DNA of 64,000 bases from Rhodospirillum rubrum ATCC 11170 (GTDB lineage Bacteria > Pseudomonadota > Alphaproteobacteria > Rhodospirillales > Rhodospirillaceae), in NCBI RefSeq assembly GCF_000013085.1, contig NC_007643.1, positions 2,527,001 through 2,591,000 of the forward strand. Reading direction: 5' to 3'. This document shows, piece by piece, positions 25,284-34,125 of the stretch. How positions within the stretch are numbered: the stretch's first letter is position 1; each line of letters opens with the position of its first letter. Made by a program: the position numbers and the translations under genes. The notes under the pieces were generated by a model. It did not search any database and had not been told where the DNA came from. It was given only the letters and a program-made list of their open reading frames with translations.

Positions 25284-25774
25284 TAGGGGCTGCAAGCGGT
25301 GGGATGGCAGTCGGTCGAGACGTAATAGGGTTTGATGTCGATCAGCGGCGTGCCGTTCAGGCAATCGAGCGGGCCGACGGTCAGCACGCCGGCGGCGATA
25401 TCGACCGACAGCAAGGGCACCGCCGCCAGGGCCACCGGATTGGGGCGCAGGGGCGAGCGCAACGAGAACACGCCGCGCGGCCCTTCCGAATGGCGCGGAC
25501 ACTGCACGATCAGATCGCGCCGCGCCTTGTCCATCCAATACAGCACCACGACATGGCTGTGGCCGGCCAGCCCGGCGAGGCCGGGGGCGAAAGCCGGGTC
25601 AAGGGTGATGCGCGCCGGCTCGGTCGAGCGCTCGCGGGCCTCGATCACATTGCGCGGCGCCTCATCGCGCGAGGTCCAGGGCGTTTGGATATGGCCGATA
25701 AAGGCGACCGAGGCGTCCTTACGGGTGACGGGATCGAAATCGAGGGCGATTTCGCCCTCGCGTCTGTCGTCCAT
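25283..25774 (-). CDS. trmO: tRNA (adenosine(37)-N6)-methyltransferase TrmO
   Basis: SAM-dependent enzyme of the TsaA/YaeB fold that methylates threonylcarbamoyl-adenosine at position 37 of certain tRNAs. The visible family signature is GHIQTPWTSRDEAPRN, the core VVVLYWMDKARRD, and SLRSPLRPNPVALAAVPLL followed by LDCLNGTPLIDIKPY. It is shorter than the E. coli protein and lacks the C-terminal extension, as in many alphaproteobacteria. ATG 25774 has GGAG 6 nt upstream; ATG 25786 is an alternative. The family is firm, but the specific activity is inferred. Confidence 0.88.
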   Translation of the reverse strand: MDDRREGEIALDFDPVTRKDASVAFIGHIQTPWTSRDEAPRNVIEARERSTEPARITLDPAFAPGLAGLAGHSHVVVLYWMDKARRDLIVQCPRHSEGPRGVFSLRSPLRPNPVALAAVPLLSVDIAAGVLTVGPLDCLNGTPLIDIKPYYVSTDCHPTACSP

Positions 25775-25819
25775 GGTCTGCTCCATTCGAGGCCGGGGAA
25801 AAGCGGGGCGAACCGTTTT

Positions 25820-25872
25820 AGCAAATCCCGAGCGATCTGAACCAGAGCGCGATGACGATGTGCTTGGCTATC
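25820..25872 (+). repeat. Two-hairpin dispersed repeat, copy D (first hairpin only)
   Basis: AGCAAATC (25820-25827), the inner dyad GCGATCTGAACCAGAGCGC (25832-25850) and GATGTGCTT (25857-25865) match hairpin 1 of copies A and B. The copy stops at the end of the 568-residue gene, whose TGA (25871-25873) falls in the conserved GGCTATCA tail. Confidence 0.65.
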
Positions 25873-27577
25873 AGATGCGGAAGCCGGCCTCGGCCAGCAT
25901 GCGATAGAAATCACGCAGACGGGCTTCGCGTTCGCCCGGATCGGAGAAATCCTGGGTGAAATCCTCGACGAAATTCGGCTGCCGCAGGTGATGGAGCACG
26001 CGCGAACGGGCGATGGCCAGGGCCTTGCCCTCCAACAGCAGCCCCGAGCCGCAGAATTTCACCAGCCGGACCGCCCTCAGCCGCAAGGAATCGCCCGGGG
26101 CGTCAAGCTTTTCGACGACGGCGGCATCGACCAGATAACGGGCCAGCAGATCGTCCAACCGGCCGACCACCCGGGTGCGCAACACCTCGGGCAGGGACGA
26201 GGTGCCGAGGGCCCGTTGCAGACCGGTGAGGATCCGCAGCTTTTCGGGCGTCGCCAGATCGGGGGCGACGAAATGATGGATATCGGCGGCCGGCTTGACC
26301 ACCTCGACCACCTCTTCGGCGACGACGGTCAGCGCATTGGCCCCCTCGGCCGCGCCGGCGACCTCGCAGAGGTACTGCATGCGCCGGGCGTTCTCGCCAA
26401 GCAGACGCGACACGCCAAGCACCGACAGCTTCCAGCCGATCAGCCCGCCCTGCTCCAGCCGCAGGCCATAGCGCCGGGTCAGGGCCGCCGCCACCGCCGT
26501 GCCGCCGGCCACCCCCTCGGGCTTGACCAGGCGGTCGAGCAAGGCGAGAAAGGCCGCCTCCTCGCGGTCGGGATCGTTGCGGGTCAGCGGCTGGCGCCCC
26601 CCCAACTCGCGGGTGACGCGGTCAAGCAACACGGTCAGGCCGTCGGGCAATTTGCCCTCGGCGAACAGCCGGCGCAGGACCTTCGCCGTCTCGGGTTCGC
26701 GCGTCGCCGCCGTCCCGGCCTTGCCGTCGATAAAATCGAGAAGGGCGATCAAGGCATTGGCCAGATTGGGCCGAACGCCCAGAATCTCCTGAACGACCTG
26801 ACTGACCGCCAGGGCATCGGCGATGAAGCCATCGAGGATGCGCAGAACCTCAAGGGTCAGATCTTCCGAGACGCAGCCCAGAAGCACTTCCAGCTTACCG
26901 AGGAAACTGCGCTCCTTGCCGGTTTCCCGGGCGATCACATGGCAAAGCAGCGCCACCTGTTCCTCGTGAACGAAGGCGCATTTCGCCACCGTCGCCACCA
27001 CCTTGTGGAAATCGTCGAGGCTCAGCGGCCAAAGCAGCTTTTCGCCCTCGCTGCGCCGGGCGCGCCGGCCGATTTCGGCGATCCAGTCATAGATCTCGTC
27101 GCGCCGGACCTTGGCGTTCAGGCTCGGATCGATCCGGCATTGCATGCCGACGATGCGATCGACGGCCGAGGGCATCAACTGACCGTCGGCCTCCTGGAAG
27201 CGGGTAAGCGGGCGCGAACAATGCAGAAGCTCGCTGGGCAGCAGGATTTGCTGTTCCAGATAGCTCTTGAGCAGCCGGCCGATCGTCATCCGGCTTTCCA
27301 GAGCATAGACCTCGGCAACCGATGCGCAGCGCGCCCCATCCTCGATCGGGGTAATGCGGACCGGTTTGTCCTTCGGCTGGCTGCGCATTTCCTCGAAGAT
27401 GATTTTCTCTCGGTGCAGCCCTTCCGGCGTCAGCCGGTCAAGAACCACTCTCACCCCATCGGCCTGCGAGGTCGCATAGATCTTCTTAGCCGCGACGATG
27501 GCCTGAGTCTCGAAATCATAAAGGTCGCGGGTTAGCCAGCGCTTATCCCGATGGGTCTGGACTTCGTACTTCGGCAC
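25871..27577 (-). CDS. Conserved-looking protein of unknown function (568 residues)
   Basis: I do not recognise this protein. It starts at GTG 27577 (AGGGGATAAGGGC upstream) with a short basic beta-rich segment (KYEVQTHRDKRWLTRDLYDF, then ATSQADGVRVVLDRLT). It continues as a long, mostly helical, soluble chain with Leu-rich amphipathic helices and no membrane segment, signal peptide or known motif. The N-terminal 60 residues could be a small alpha/beta domain. It lies between holC and trmO in the same direction, with 131 bp to holC. Good codon bias and the long frame make it a real gene. The C-terminal DFTQDFSDPGEREARLRDFY helix ends at a repeat-provided stop. Confidence 0.85.
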   Translation of the reverse strand: MPKYEVQTHRDKRWLTRDLYDFETQAIVAAKKIYATSQADGVRVVLDRLTPEGLHREKIIFEEMRSQPKDKPVRITPIEDGARCASVAEVYALESRMTIGRLLKSYLEQQILLPSELLHCSRPLTRFQEADGQLMPSAVDRIVGMQCRIDPSLNAKVRRDEIYDWIAEIGRRARRSEGEKLLWPLSLDDFHKVVATVAKCAFVHEEQVALLCHVIARETGKERSFLGKLEVLLGCVSEDLTLEVLRILDGFIADALAVSQVVQEILGVRPNLANALIALLDFIDGKAGTAATREPETAKVLRRLFAEGKLPDGLTVLLDRVTRELGGRQPLTRNDPDREEAAFLALLDRLVKPEGVAGGTAVAAALTRRYGLRLEQGGLIGWKLSVLGVSRLLGENARRMQYLCEVAGAAEGANALTVVAEEVVEVVKPAADIHHFVAPDLATPEKLRILTGLQRALGTSSLPEVLRTRVVGRLDDLLARYLVDAAVVEKLDAPGDSLRLRAVRLVKFCGSGLLLEGKALAIARSRVLHHLRQPNFVEDFTQDFSDPGEREARLRDFYRMLAEAGFRI

Positions 27578-27708
27578 GCCCTTATCCCCTGCTTGGCCGG
27601 GCTCCTTCCGGCTTTATCACGCTTTCCATAAGCCGGATGGAGAAGCGCGAAACTGAAAAAAGATATAGGCGGTCCGCCCTTTCGTACAATCGCTCCGGCC
27701 TTTGGTCT

Positions 27709-28191
27709 TTAGCTTTTAGACGGTCCCGGATCGGCGGCGGCCCGGGCCTTTTCTTCCCAGCCCCCGCGCTCATCCTGCTGCCAGTAGTGCAATTCGTGGC
27801 CGTTTTCGCGCATCGCCTTCCAGTGGCCGCGCGCCCGCGCCACCGCCGAGTCGTCGCCGCCGTCAAACAGCAGCAAAATCCGGGCGAAGCGGGCGGGATC
27901 GCTAGGCCAGACCCCGTCGGTCAGAACCAGAACCTCGGCGCCATTGGGATTTTCCTCGTCGATGGTCAGCCAGACCGGCTGGTCGGCCCCGTCGCCGTCG
28001 CGGGCCGTCCCATGGGGAAGCCATGATCCGGCGTCGAAGGTCCACAGCAGGCTGTTCAGGCCATCGACCCGTTCTGGCGAACCGGCCATGACCACCGCGC
28101 GCTGGTCCCCCTTGCGCACTCGCGCCAACAGCCGGGGCAAGGCGTCTTCCAGGGTCGATCGTTGTAAATGATAGAAATCAAAGCGGCTCAT
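27709..28191 (-). CDS. holC: DNA polymerase III subunit chi
   Basis: Clamp-loader accessory subunit that links the polymerase III holoenzyme to SSB. The 160-residue protein has the HolC pattern: FDFYHLQRSTLEDALPRLLA, AVVMAGSPERVDGLNSLLWT, SWLPHGTA, VLVLTDGVWPSDPARFARIL and a C-terminal ALVARARGHWKAMRENGHEL-like helix. It is often found after pepA in alphaproteobacteria, but here degP lies upstream on the same strand, separated by a terminator, so it probably has its own promoter. Confidence 0.88.
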   Translation of the reverse strand: MSRFDFYHLQRSTLEDALPRLLARVRKGDQRAVVMAGSPERVDGLNSLLWTFDAGSWLPHGTARDGDGADQPVWLTIDEENPNGAEVLVLTDGVWPSDPARFARILLLFDGGDDSAVARARGHWKAMRENGHELHYWQQDERGGWEEKARAAADPGPSKS

Positions 28192-28229
28192 CGCCGCAGT
28201 TTATCCCAGGCGATCGCCCGAACGGGAAC

Positions 28230-28265
28230 AAAAAAGCGCCGGCTCCCTGGTGGGGGAACCGGCGC
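28230..28265 (-). terminator. Terminator of degP
   Basis: On the reverse strand a 12-bp GC-rich stem (28254-28265 with 28236-28247, one G-T pair) with a 6-nt loop is followed by TTTTTT (28230-28235). It lies 28 bp after the degP stop. Confidence 0.85.
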
Positions 28266-28292
28266 CCGTTCTCCGGGAAAGGCGGCGAAAGA

Positions 28293-29867
28293 CTACTTCT
28301 TGTCGGCCATTTTGACCGGAATGAAGGTCCGGGTTCCGCGCAGCTCGACCAGCAGAAGAACGGTCTTGCGTCCCTCGTCCTTGGCCTTGGCCACCGCCTT
28401 GACCACGTCTTCGGGCGAGGCGACCTCGGTCTGGTTGATCTTGACGATCAGCGTCCCGGGCTCCAGACCCTTTTCCTGGGCGTCGCTTTCATTGGTGACA
28501 TCGGTCACCACCACGCCTTCCGAGGCGGCATCGAAGCCGAACTGGCTGCGCAGGCGGTCATCGAGCTTGGTCACCGTCAGGCCGATGGTGGCGACGGCGG
28601 TGCCGCCCTGGGAATCGGTGACGCCGCTGGTTTCGGGTTCGTTCAGCAACCCCTCGTCCTCGGCCACCTCCAGTTCACCGACCTTCATCTTCAGGTCCTG
28701 GCGCTTGCCCTCGCGCCAGACACCGATGGCGGCGTCCTTGCCGATTTCGGTTTCGGCGACGATCCGCGGCAGGGTCCGCATATCGGGGACCGGACGGCCA
28801 TCGAACGACACGATGACATCGCCGACCTTGAGACCGGCGGCGGCCGCAGGCCCACCGGGGGTAACGGCGGCGATCAGGGCGCCGGCGGATTTTTCAAGAC
28901 CCAGGCCCTCGGCGATCTCGTCGGTCACCGACTGGATGCGCACGCCAATCCAGCCGCGACGGGTACGGCCGAACTTCTTGATATCGTCGATCACCTGATG
29001 GGCAAGGTTGGAGGGCACCGAGAAACCGATGCCGATCGACCCGCCCGAGGGGCTGAAGATCGCCGTATTGATGCCGATCACCTCGCCATGCATGTTGAAC
29101 AGCGGCCCACCGGAATTGCCCTTATTGATCGCCGCATCGGTCTGGATGAAGCTGTCATAGGGTCCGGCGTTGATATCGCGGGTCTTGGCGCTGATGATGC
29201 CGGCGGTCACCGTGCCGCCGAGGCCGAAGGGATTGCCGATCGCCATCACCCAATCACCCACCCGGGCGGCTTCCGAATTGCCCCAGGGCACGGCGGTCAG
29301 CGGCTTGTCGGTCTTGATGCGCAGCAGGGCGACGTCGGTCTTTTCGTCCTTGCCGACCAGCTCGGCCTTGATCGCCGTATCGTCATGCAAGATCACCGTG
29401 ATCTCGTCGGCATCCTGGATGACGTGGTTGTTGGTGACGATATAGCCCGCGGCGTCGACGATGAAGCCCGAGCCCAGCGAGGTCGCCCGGCGCGGGGTCT
29501 TGGGCTGGACGCCGCCGCCCGGCCCGCCATGGCGTTCGAAGAAATCCTTGAAGAACTCCTCGAAGGGCGACCCCGGCGGGAACTGGGGCATTTCCGGACC
29601 ACGATCGGCATCGATGGTCTGGGTGGTGGAGATGTTGACCACCGCGGGCAACAAACCCTCGGCGAGATCGGCGAAGCTTTCGGGGATCTCGCGGGCCTGG
29701 GCGGAGAACGGCGCGATGGCCAGGGAGAAGGCGACCAGGGCCGGCGCCAGGGCGCGGCGCAGGCGGCCCGCGGACCCGGCTCCGTTGGAAGCGGTGCGAT
29801 CAAGCACGGATTGAAACACGGGTTGAACTCCTTCTTGACCCATGGAGCCTTTCGGCGCGGCCGCCAT
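28293..29867 (-). CDS. degP: Periplasmic serine protease/chaperone, DegP/HtrA family
   Basis: Degrades or refolds damaged envelope proteins. The 524-residue chain has a signal-like hydrophobic segment ending SAQA (near residue 58), a trypsin-like domain with the triad His (NNHVI, about 148), Asp (TDVALL, about 178) and Ser (GNSGGP, about 252), and two PDZ domains (about 290-385 and 420-515). ATG 29867 follows AGGGTG; ATG 29843 (MGQEG) would give a tidier signal peptide. It lies 306 bp downstream of hflC in the same direction, the common alphaproteobacterial hflK-hflC-degP order. Confidence 0.94.
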   Translation of the reverse strand: MAAAPKGSMGQEGVQPVFQSVLDRTASNGAGSAGRLRRALAPALVAFSLAIAPFSAQAREIPESFADLAEGLLPAVVNISTTQTIDADRGPEMPQFPPGSPFEEFFKDFFERHGGPGGGVQPKTPRRATSLGSGFIVDAAGYIVTNNHVIQDADEITVILHDDTAIKAELVGKDEKTDVALLRIKTDKPLTAVPWGNSEAARVGDWVMAIGNPFGLGGTVTAGIISAKTRDINAGPYDSFIQTDAAINKGNSGGPLFNMHGEVIGINTAIFSPSGGSIGIGFSVPSNLAHQVIDDIKKFGRTRRGWIGVRIQSVTDEIAEGLGLEKSAGALIAAVTPGGPAAAAGLKVGDVIVSFDGRPVPDMRTLPRIVAETEIGKDAAIGVWREGKRQDLKMKVGELEVAEDEGLLNEPETSGVTDSQGGTAVATIGLTVTKLDDRLRSQFGFDAASEGVVVTDVTNESDAQEKGLEPGTLIVKINQTEVASPEDVVKAVAKAKDEGRKTVLLLVELRGTRTFIPVKMADKK

Positions 29868-30172
29868 CACCCTAAAGCGGCGGCGGCGCTCGGACAGCTA
29901 TCGAGAACGGGGTTCCCGGATTGACGGACCCGGGGGAAATCTGGGCAGGGCACGGGCGGCGATCAACCGGTGACGGGCACCTCCCCTCGTCTTTGTACGC
30001 AGGCGAGGCTGAGCGCCAAAGGTGGCGGAAATTCGCAAGCCAAAGTGTCGAAAGGGACAATTTCATGGCTTGGCGATACCGGTCTTTTTCCGGCCGAAGA
30101 CGCCAACGGCGGCCCGAACCCTGGTTCGAACCGCCGTCGTCTGATCGTTTCGCGTGCAGCCCGTCAGGCCGG
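29868..30172. other. Gap between hflC and degP
   Basis: 305 bp without a convincing gene. An imperfect palindrome (ACGGCGG at 30106-30112 with CCGCCGT at 30131-30137, and an inner CGAAC/GTTCG) may attenuate hflC transcripts, but no T-run follows. The degP promoter probably lies here; I cannot single out boxes. Confidence 0.4.
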
Positions 30173-31054
30173 TCAGCGCGGCGCCGGGGCCGTTCCGCCC
30201 TGGGTGCCGAAGTAGCGGAAGAAATCGCTGTCGGGCGACAACACCATGGTGGTGCTGCTATCGGATAGCGCCTTGCGATAGGCTTCCATCGACCGGTAGA
30301 ACGAGAAGAACTGCGGATCGGCGCCAAAGGACTCGGCGTAGATCTTCACCGCCATGCCGTCGCCCTCGCCGCGCAACACCTGCGAGCGGTTCTGGGCCTC
30401 GGCCACCAGCACGGTCTTTTCGCGATCGGCCCGGGCCCGGATCTGCTGGGCCAGTTCCTGACCCTGGGCGCGGAATTCGCGGGCTTCGCGTTCGCGCTCC
30501 GAGCGCATGCGATCAAAGATCGACTGGCTGGTTTCCTCGGGCAAATCGGCCCGACGGATGCGCACGTCGGTCACGGCGATGCCCAGGTTCTTGGCCTCAT
30601 GATCCACCGCATTGCGGATATCGACCATGATCTGGGTCCGCTCCTTGGACAGCAGCGTGGCCAGGGTGGTGTTGCCCAGAACCCGGCGCAGCGCCGAGAT
30701 GACGATATCAGACAGCCGCGAGGCGGCCTGGGCCTCGTTGTTGACCGCCTGATAGAAGCGCAAGGGATCGGCGATGCGATAGCGCATGAAGGTATCGGCG
30801 ACCAAACGCTTCTGATCGGCGAGGATCAGCTGTTCGGCCGGCGGATCAAGGGCCAGCACGCGCTTGTCGTAAAGCACCGTGTTCTGAATGAACGGCACTT
30901 TGAACTTCAGGCCAGGGTCCTGAACGGTGCGAACATACTCACCGAACTGGAAGACCAGCGCCTGCTGGGTCTGGTTGACGATGAAAAGCGACGAATAGAG
31001 TCCGATCACCGCGAGGACGGCGACGACGCCAAGAGCCACCAGGGACTTTCTCAT
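30173..31054 (-). CDS. hflC: HflC, regulator of the FtsH protease
   Basis: SPFH/prohibitin-domain membrane protein that forms the HflKC cage around FtsH and modulates proteolysis. The 293-residue protein has an N-terminal membrane anchor (ALGVVAVLAVIGLYSSLFIV), then the SPFH domain (VNQTQQALVFQFGEYVRTVQ) and a long charged helix (RMRSEREREAREFRAQGQEL). Its start overlaps the hflK stop by 4 nt, so the two are coupled. The C-terminus is short and Pro/Ala-rich. Confidence 0.95.
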   Translation of the reverse strand: MRKSLVALGVVAVLAVIGLYSSLFIVNQTQQALVFQFGEYVRTVQDPGLKFKVPFIQNTVLYDKRVLALDPPAEQLILADQKRLVADTFMRYRIADPLRFYQAVNNEAQAASRLSDIVISALRRVLGNTTLATLLSKERTQIMVDIRNAVDHEAKNLGIAVTDVRIRRADLPEETSQSIFDRMRSEREREAREFRAQGQELAQQIRARADREKTVLVAEAQNRSQVLRGEGDGMAVKIYAESFGADPQFFSFYRSMEAYRKALSDSSTTMVLSPDSDFFRYFGTQGGTAPAPR

Positions 31055-32274
31055 CGGCCGCCTCCCTGCGCGGCGGGAAGCCCCGGAATCGGCTGGGACA
31101 TCGGCCGCAGGGGCGCCCCGGACAGGCCCGAGGGGGCGATCGCGGCGGCGCCACCCTGGCGGGCGCGCACTTCAGGCAAGGGCAGGTAGGGCACGACACC
31201 CTGACCGTTCTTGTCGATGATCACCTTGTTCACGTTGCGCAGAACCTCCTCCATGGTTTCCAGGTAGATGCGCTGGGTGGTGACGTCGCGGTTGAGGCGA
31301 TAGCCTTCGAGCACGGAATTAAAGCGGGCCACGTCGCCCTGGGCTCGGTTGACGATCTCCTCGCGATAGGCTTCCGCCTGCTGGAGCAACTGCTCGGCCT
31401 GGCCGCGAGCCTCGGGGATCACCGAGTTGCGATAGGCTTCGGCCTCGTTGCGCAGGCGTTCGCGATCGGCGCGCGAGCGCTGGACATCGTTGAAGGCATC
31501 GACGACCTGGGCCGGCGGATCGACTTTCAGCAACTGGACGCGGCGGATGGTGATGCCGGCGTTGTATTCGTCCATCATCGCCTGCAGCAGTTCCTTGGTC
31601 CGGTCCTCGATCTGCTGACGACCTTCGGTCAAAGCCACCTGGATCGGCGTCTGGCCGATCACCTCGCGCATGGCGCTTTCGGCGGCGCGGTTGACCGTGC
31701 CTTCGGGGTCGCGAAGATTGAACAGGAAGGCGCCGGCGTCCTTGATCACCCAGATGACCGAGAAATCGATATCGATGATGTTCTCGTCACCGGTCAGCAT
31801 CAGGCTTTCCTCCAGCACGTCGCGGGAGGGGGTCCGGCCCCGGGCGTTCTCACCGATGCCGCGGAAGCCAAGCTCGATGCGGTTTTCAACCGTCACCTTG
31901 GGAAGGATCACCGCCTCGATGGGATAAGGCAGATGGTAATGCAACCCGGGCGGGGTGGTGTGGGTGAATTCGCCAAAGCGCATGACCACGCCCTGCTCGT
32001 CGGTGCCCACCCGGTAGAACCCGGTCAGCAACCAGACGGCCAAGGCCAGGATCGCGACTAGGCCGATCCCCTTGTTGCCCAAATTGCCGCCGGGCACCAT
32101 CTTGCGAAAGCGCTCTTGGCTCCGCCGCAGCATTTCTTCCAGATCGGGGGGTTGGCCGCCCGAACCGCCGCCAAAGCCCCGGCCGTTGCCGCCGCGCCCG
32201 CCACTACCCCAGGGTCCGCCGCCGCCGCCCCCGCCGCCGCCCCAGGGGCCGCCTCCCTGCTGGTTCCATCCCAT
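31051..32274 (-). CDS. hflK: HflK, regulator of the FtsH protease
   Basis: Partner of HflC in the HflKC complex. The 407-residue protein opens with a Gly-rich cytoplasmic tail (about residues 5-45), then PDLEEMLRRSQERFRKMVPG, a membrane helix (LVAILALAVWLLTGFYRV), the SPFH domain starting VGTDEQGVVMRFGEF, and the coiled helix with SRADRERLRNEAEAYRNSVI. It is divergent from mrp, with 198 bp between the two genes. Confidence 0.95.
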   Translation of the reverse strand: MGWNQQGGGPWGGGGGGGGGPWGSGGRGGNGRGFGGGSGGQPPDLEEMLRRSQERFRKMVPGGNLGNKGIGLVAILALAVWLLTGFYRVGTDEQGVVMRFGEFTHTTPPGLHYHLPYPIEAVILPKVTVENRIELGFRGIGENARGRTPSRDVLEESLMLTGDENIIDIDFSVIWVIKDAGAFLFNLRDPEGTVNRAAESAMREVIGQTPIQVALTEGRQQIEDRTKELLQAMMDEYNAGITIRRVQLLKVDPPAQVVDAFNDVQRSRADRERLRNEAEAYRNSVIPEARGQAEQLLQQAEAYREEIVNRAQGDVARFNSVLEGYRLNRDVTTQRIYLETMEEVLRNVNKVIIDKNGQGVVPYLPLPEVRARQGGAAAIAPSGLSGAPLRPMSQPIPGLPAAQGGGR

Positions 32275-32472
32275 TGAACGAAGTCCCTTTCGCGTTTAAA
32301 GCTTCGAAACACCATACCGCCGCCGTCGACAATGACCACACCGGATCCAGAGTTATAGGGCAGCCGACGCATTGGGGCAAAGGTCGCGACCCAAGCCCCT
32401 GTCGTTCCCCCTGCACTCCACGCCCGACGGCGGCGTCTTCCATATCGGTCCAACGCGAAGGGGTTTCAACAA

Positions 32473-33621
32473 ATGGCAAGCGTAACCCGGGACGATGTTC
32501 TTGGCGCCCTCACGCGGATCGTTCCGCCCGGGGCCGACCACGACGTGGTTTCCCTGGGCTGGATCGACGGCGTCGCCATCCAGCCCGGCGGTCTGGTCAG
32601 CGTCTCGCTGGCCGTGCCCGCCGCCCTTGGCCCCTCGCTCGAACCGCTTTCGCGCCAGGCCGAAGATGCGCTACGCGCCCTGGCCGGCGTGACCCGGGCC
32701 ACCGTCATCTTGACCGCCCAGCGTCCGCCCCAGGCGGAGAACGCCCAACAACGTCCGCCCCAGGCGGAGAAAAAGCCGCAGCCGGGCGCCGGGGGCCATG
32801 GCCACGCCACGTCGCAGGCCCGCATCGAGTTGCCCGGGGTGCGCCACATCATCGCCGTGGCCTCGGGCAAGGGCGGGGTGGGAAAATCCACGACCGCGGT
32901 CAATCTGGCCCTGGGGCTGACGGCGCTTGGCCTGAAAGTGGCGCTGTTTGACGCCGACATCTATGGCCCGTCGATCCCGCGCATGTTGGGCGTCGCCTCG
33001 GTCAAGCCGGTGGCCAACGGCAAAAAGGTGATGCCGGTGACCAATCATGGGCTGTCGATGATGTCGATCGGCTTCATGATCGCCGAAGACGATCCGATCA
33101 TCTGGCGCGGACCGATGGTGATGGGGGCGCTTGAACAGTTGCTGCGCGATGTCGACTGGGGCACGCAGGACGTGATGGTGGTCGATATGCCACCGGGCAC
33201 CGGCGATACCCAACTCACCATGTGCCAGCGCGTCGCCTTATCGGGGGCGGTGATCGTCTCCACCCCCCAAGATATCGCCCTGCTTGATGCGAAGCGCGGT
33301 CTGGCGATGTTCCGCCGGGTCGATGTGCCGGTGCTCGGGCTGATCGAGAACATGAGCTATCACCTGTGCACGAACTGCGGCCACCGCGAGGATGTCTTCA
33401 GCCACGGCGGGGCGCGGCGCACGGCCCAAGAGCTTGGCGTACCGTTCCTGGGCGAACTACCGCTCGACATCCGCATCCGCAGCGGCTCCGACGAGGGTAT
33501 GCCGATCACGCTTTCCGACCCCGAGGGTGATCACGCCCTCGCCTATAAGGCCATCGCCCGGGCGGTCTGGACCAGCCTGGAAAGCGCCGCGCCGGCCGCG
33601 CCAAACGTCGGGTCTCAATGA
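32473..33621 (+). CDS. mrp: Mrp/ApbC-type iron-sulfur cluster carrier P-loop ATPase
   Basis: Cytosolic ATPase that carries and delivers 4Fe-4S clusters. It has an N-terminal MIP18/DUF59-type domain (1-80), a variable linker, and the NTPase with deviant Walker A GKGGVGKS (132-139), VMVVDMPPGTGDTQLTMCQR, and the cluster-binding CxxC in LCTNCGHRED. Length is 382 residues. The linker contains a perfect 10-codon tandem duplication of QRPPQAE plus three residues (83-102). The gene stands alone; a possible terminator (33622-33660) and the ssrA gene follow directly. Confidence 0.94.
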   Translation: MASVTRDDVLGALTRIVPPGADHDVVSLGWIDGVAIQPGGLVSVSLAVPAALGPSLEPLSRQAEDALRALAGVTRATVILTAQRPPQAENAQQRPPQAEKKPQPGAGGHGHATSQARIELPGVRHIIAVASGKGGVGKSTTAVNLALGLTALGLKVALFDADIYGPSIPRMLGVASVKPVANGKKVMPVTNHGLSMMSIGFMIAEDDPIIWRGPMVMGALEQLLRDVDWGTQDVMVVDMPPGTGDTQLTMCQRVALSGAVIVSTPQDIALLDAKRGLAMFRRVDVPVLGLIENMSYHLCTNCGHREDVFSHGGARRTAQELGVPFLGELPLDIRIRSGSDEGMPITLSDPEGDHALAYKAIARAVWTSLESAAPAAPNVGSQ

Positions 33622-33663
33622 CCCCCGAATCACCAGGGCGGGCGTTTCCGATTTCGGGGGCTT
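33622..33663 (+). terminator. Possible terminator after mrp
   Basis: CCCCCGAA (33622-33629) pairs with TTCGGGGG (33653-33660) across a 23-nt loop, and is followed only by CTTT. The stem begins right after the mrp stop. The large loop makes it a modest candidate. Confidence 0.4.
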
Positions 33664-33690
33664 TGCATCGGCGACGATCCCCCCTATATT
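33663..33690 (+). promoter_or_regulatory. Promoter of ssrA
   Basis: TTGCAT (33663-33668) and TATATT (33685-33690) are 16 bp apart, a good sigma70 match for this genome. Transcription would start near 33697, at the first hairpin of the acceptor piece. Confidence 0.65.
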
Positions 33691-33696
33691 GGGGGT

Positions 33697-34000
33697 GCCG
33701 GCTTGTCCGGCTATGACGCTAAACCCTTTATGGAATAAGCGTTGTGGACCCGGGGGCGGTACCCGGCGCCTCCACCATTCGCCCAAGTCTCCGGCCTCAG
33801 CGCCGGAGACCGGGTTCCTGGGGGCGAAATAGGATCGACACGCGTGGTAAAGATAAAGGTTGTGTTCGGCATGGTATCCACCGTTATCGGGCCAACTCTG
33901 ACAAGTGCCAACGACAACGTTGAACTTGCCGCTGCGGCCTAAACACCCGTAAGCGCGGTTCGGGGGGGCACCGGGCAACAGAAGCCCCCCCACTTCCCTA
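33697..34000 (+). ncRNA. ssrA: Permuted two-piece transfer-messenger RNA
   Basis: The gene has the alphaproteobacterial permuted order. The acceptor piece comes first (about 33697-33777) and ends with the T-arm, CGCCTCC, discriminator A and an encoded CCA. An intervening loop follows (33778-33819), with a 9-bp hairpin (33787-33795/33802-33810). The coding piece starts at 33820 with GGGGGCG, which pairs with CGCCTCC as a 7-bp acceptor stem with one G-U, then AAATAGGATCGACACG, typical of tmRNA 5' ends. The tag frame is at 33907-33942. Pseudoknot sequence follows (GCGCGGTTCGGGGGGGCACC, then AAGCCCCCCC), and the terminator is at 34004-34027. Exact 5' and 3' ends of the pieces are estimates. It tags proteins on stalled ribosomes for degradation. 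Confidence 0.95.
33907..33942 (+). other. tmRNA proteolysis-tag reading frame
   Basis: The resume codon is GCC at 33907 and the frame encodes ANDNVELAAAA, ending at TAA 33940-33942. The AND start and hydrophobic AAA end fit SspB binding and ClpXP recognition respectively. The resume point is inferred from the tag family; a tagged protein would also carry the alanine from tmRNA itself. Confidence 0.85.
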
Positions 34001-34003
34001 CAA

Positions 34004-34027
34004 GGCGGCCCGACAGGCCGCCTTTTG
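34004..34027 (+). terminator. ssrA terminator
   Basis: GGCGGCC (34004-34010) and GGCCGCC (34016-34022) form a perfect 7-bp stem with a CGACA loop, followed by TTTT. Confidence 0.85.
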
Positions 34028-34125
34028 TTTGAACGGCGCCGCCTCGCCCGGCTTGACAGGCGAGCTATGCGCGAAACATCTGGAAATATGCGTGCTCGGG
34101 CGTTGTCAATGGCGCCGGAGGGTTT

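Noticed and set aside
30106-30137. Palindrome between hflC and degP as a rho-independent terminator
   Set aside because: The stem is interrupted and has no T-run on either strand; kept only as a comment in the gap entry.
33742-33942. 66-codon protein gene in the ssrA region
   Set aside because: The frame is the tmRNA tag read back through the RNA; acceptor stem, T-arm and CCA show that this is an RNA gene.
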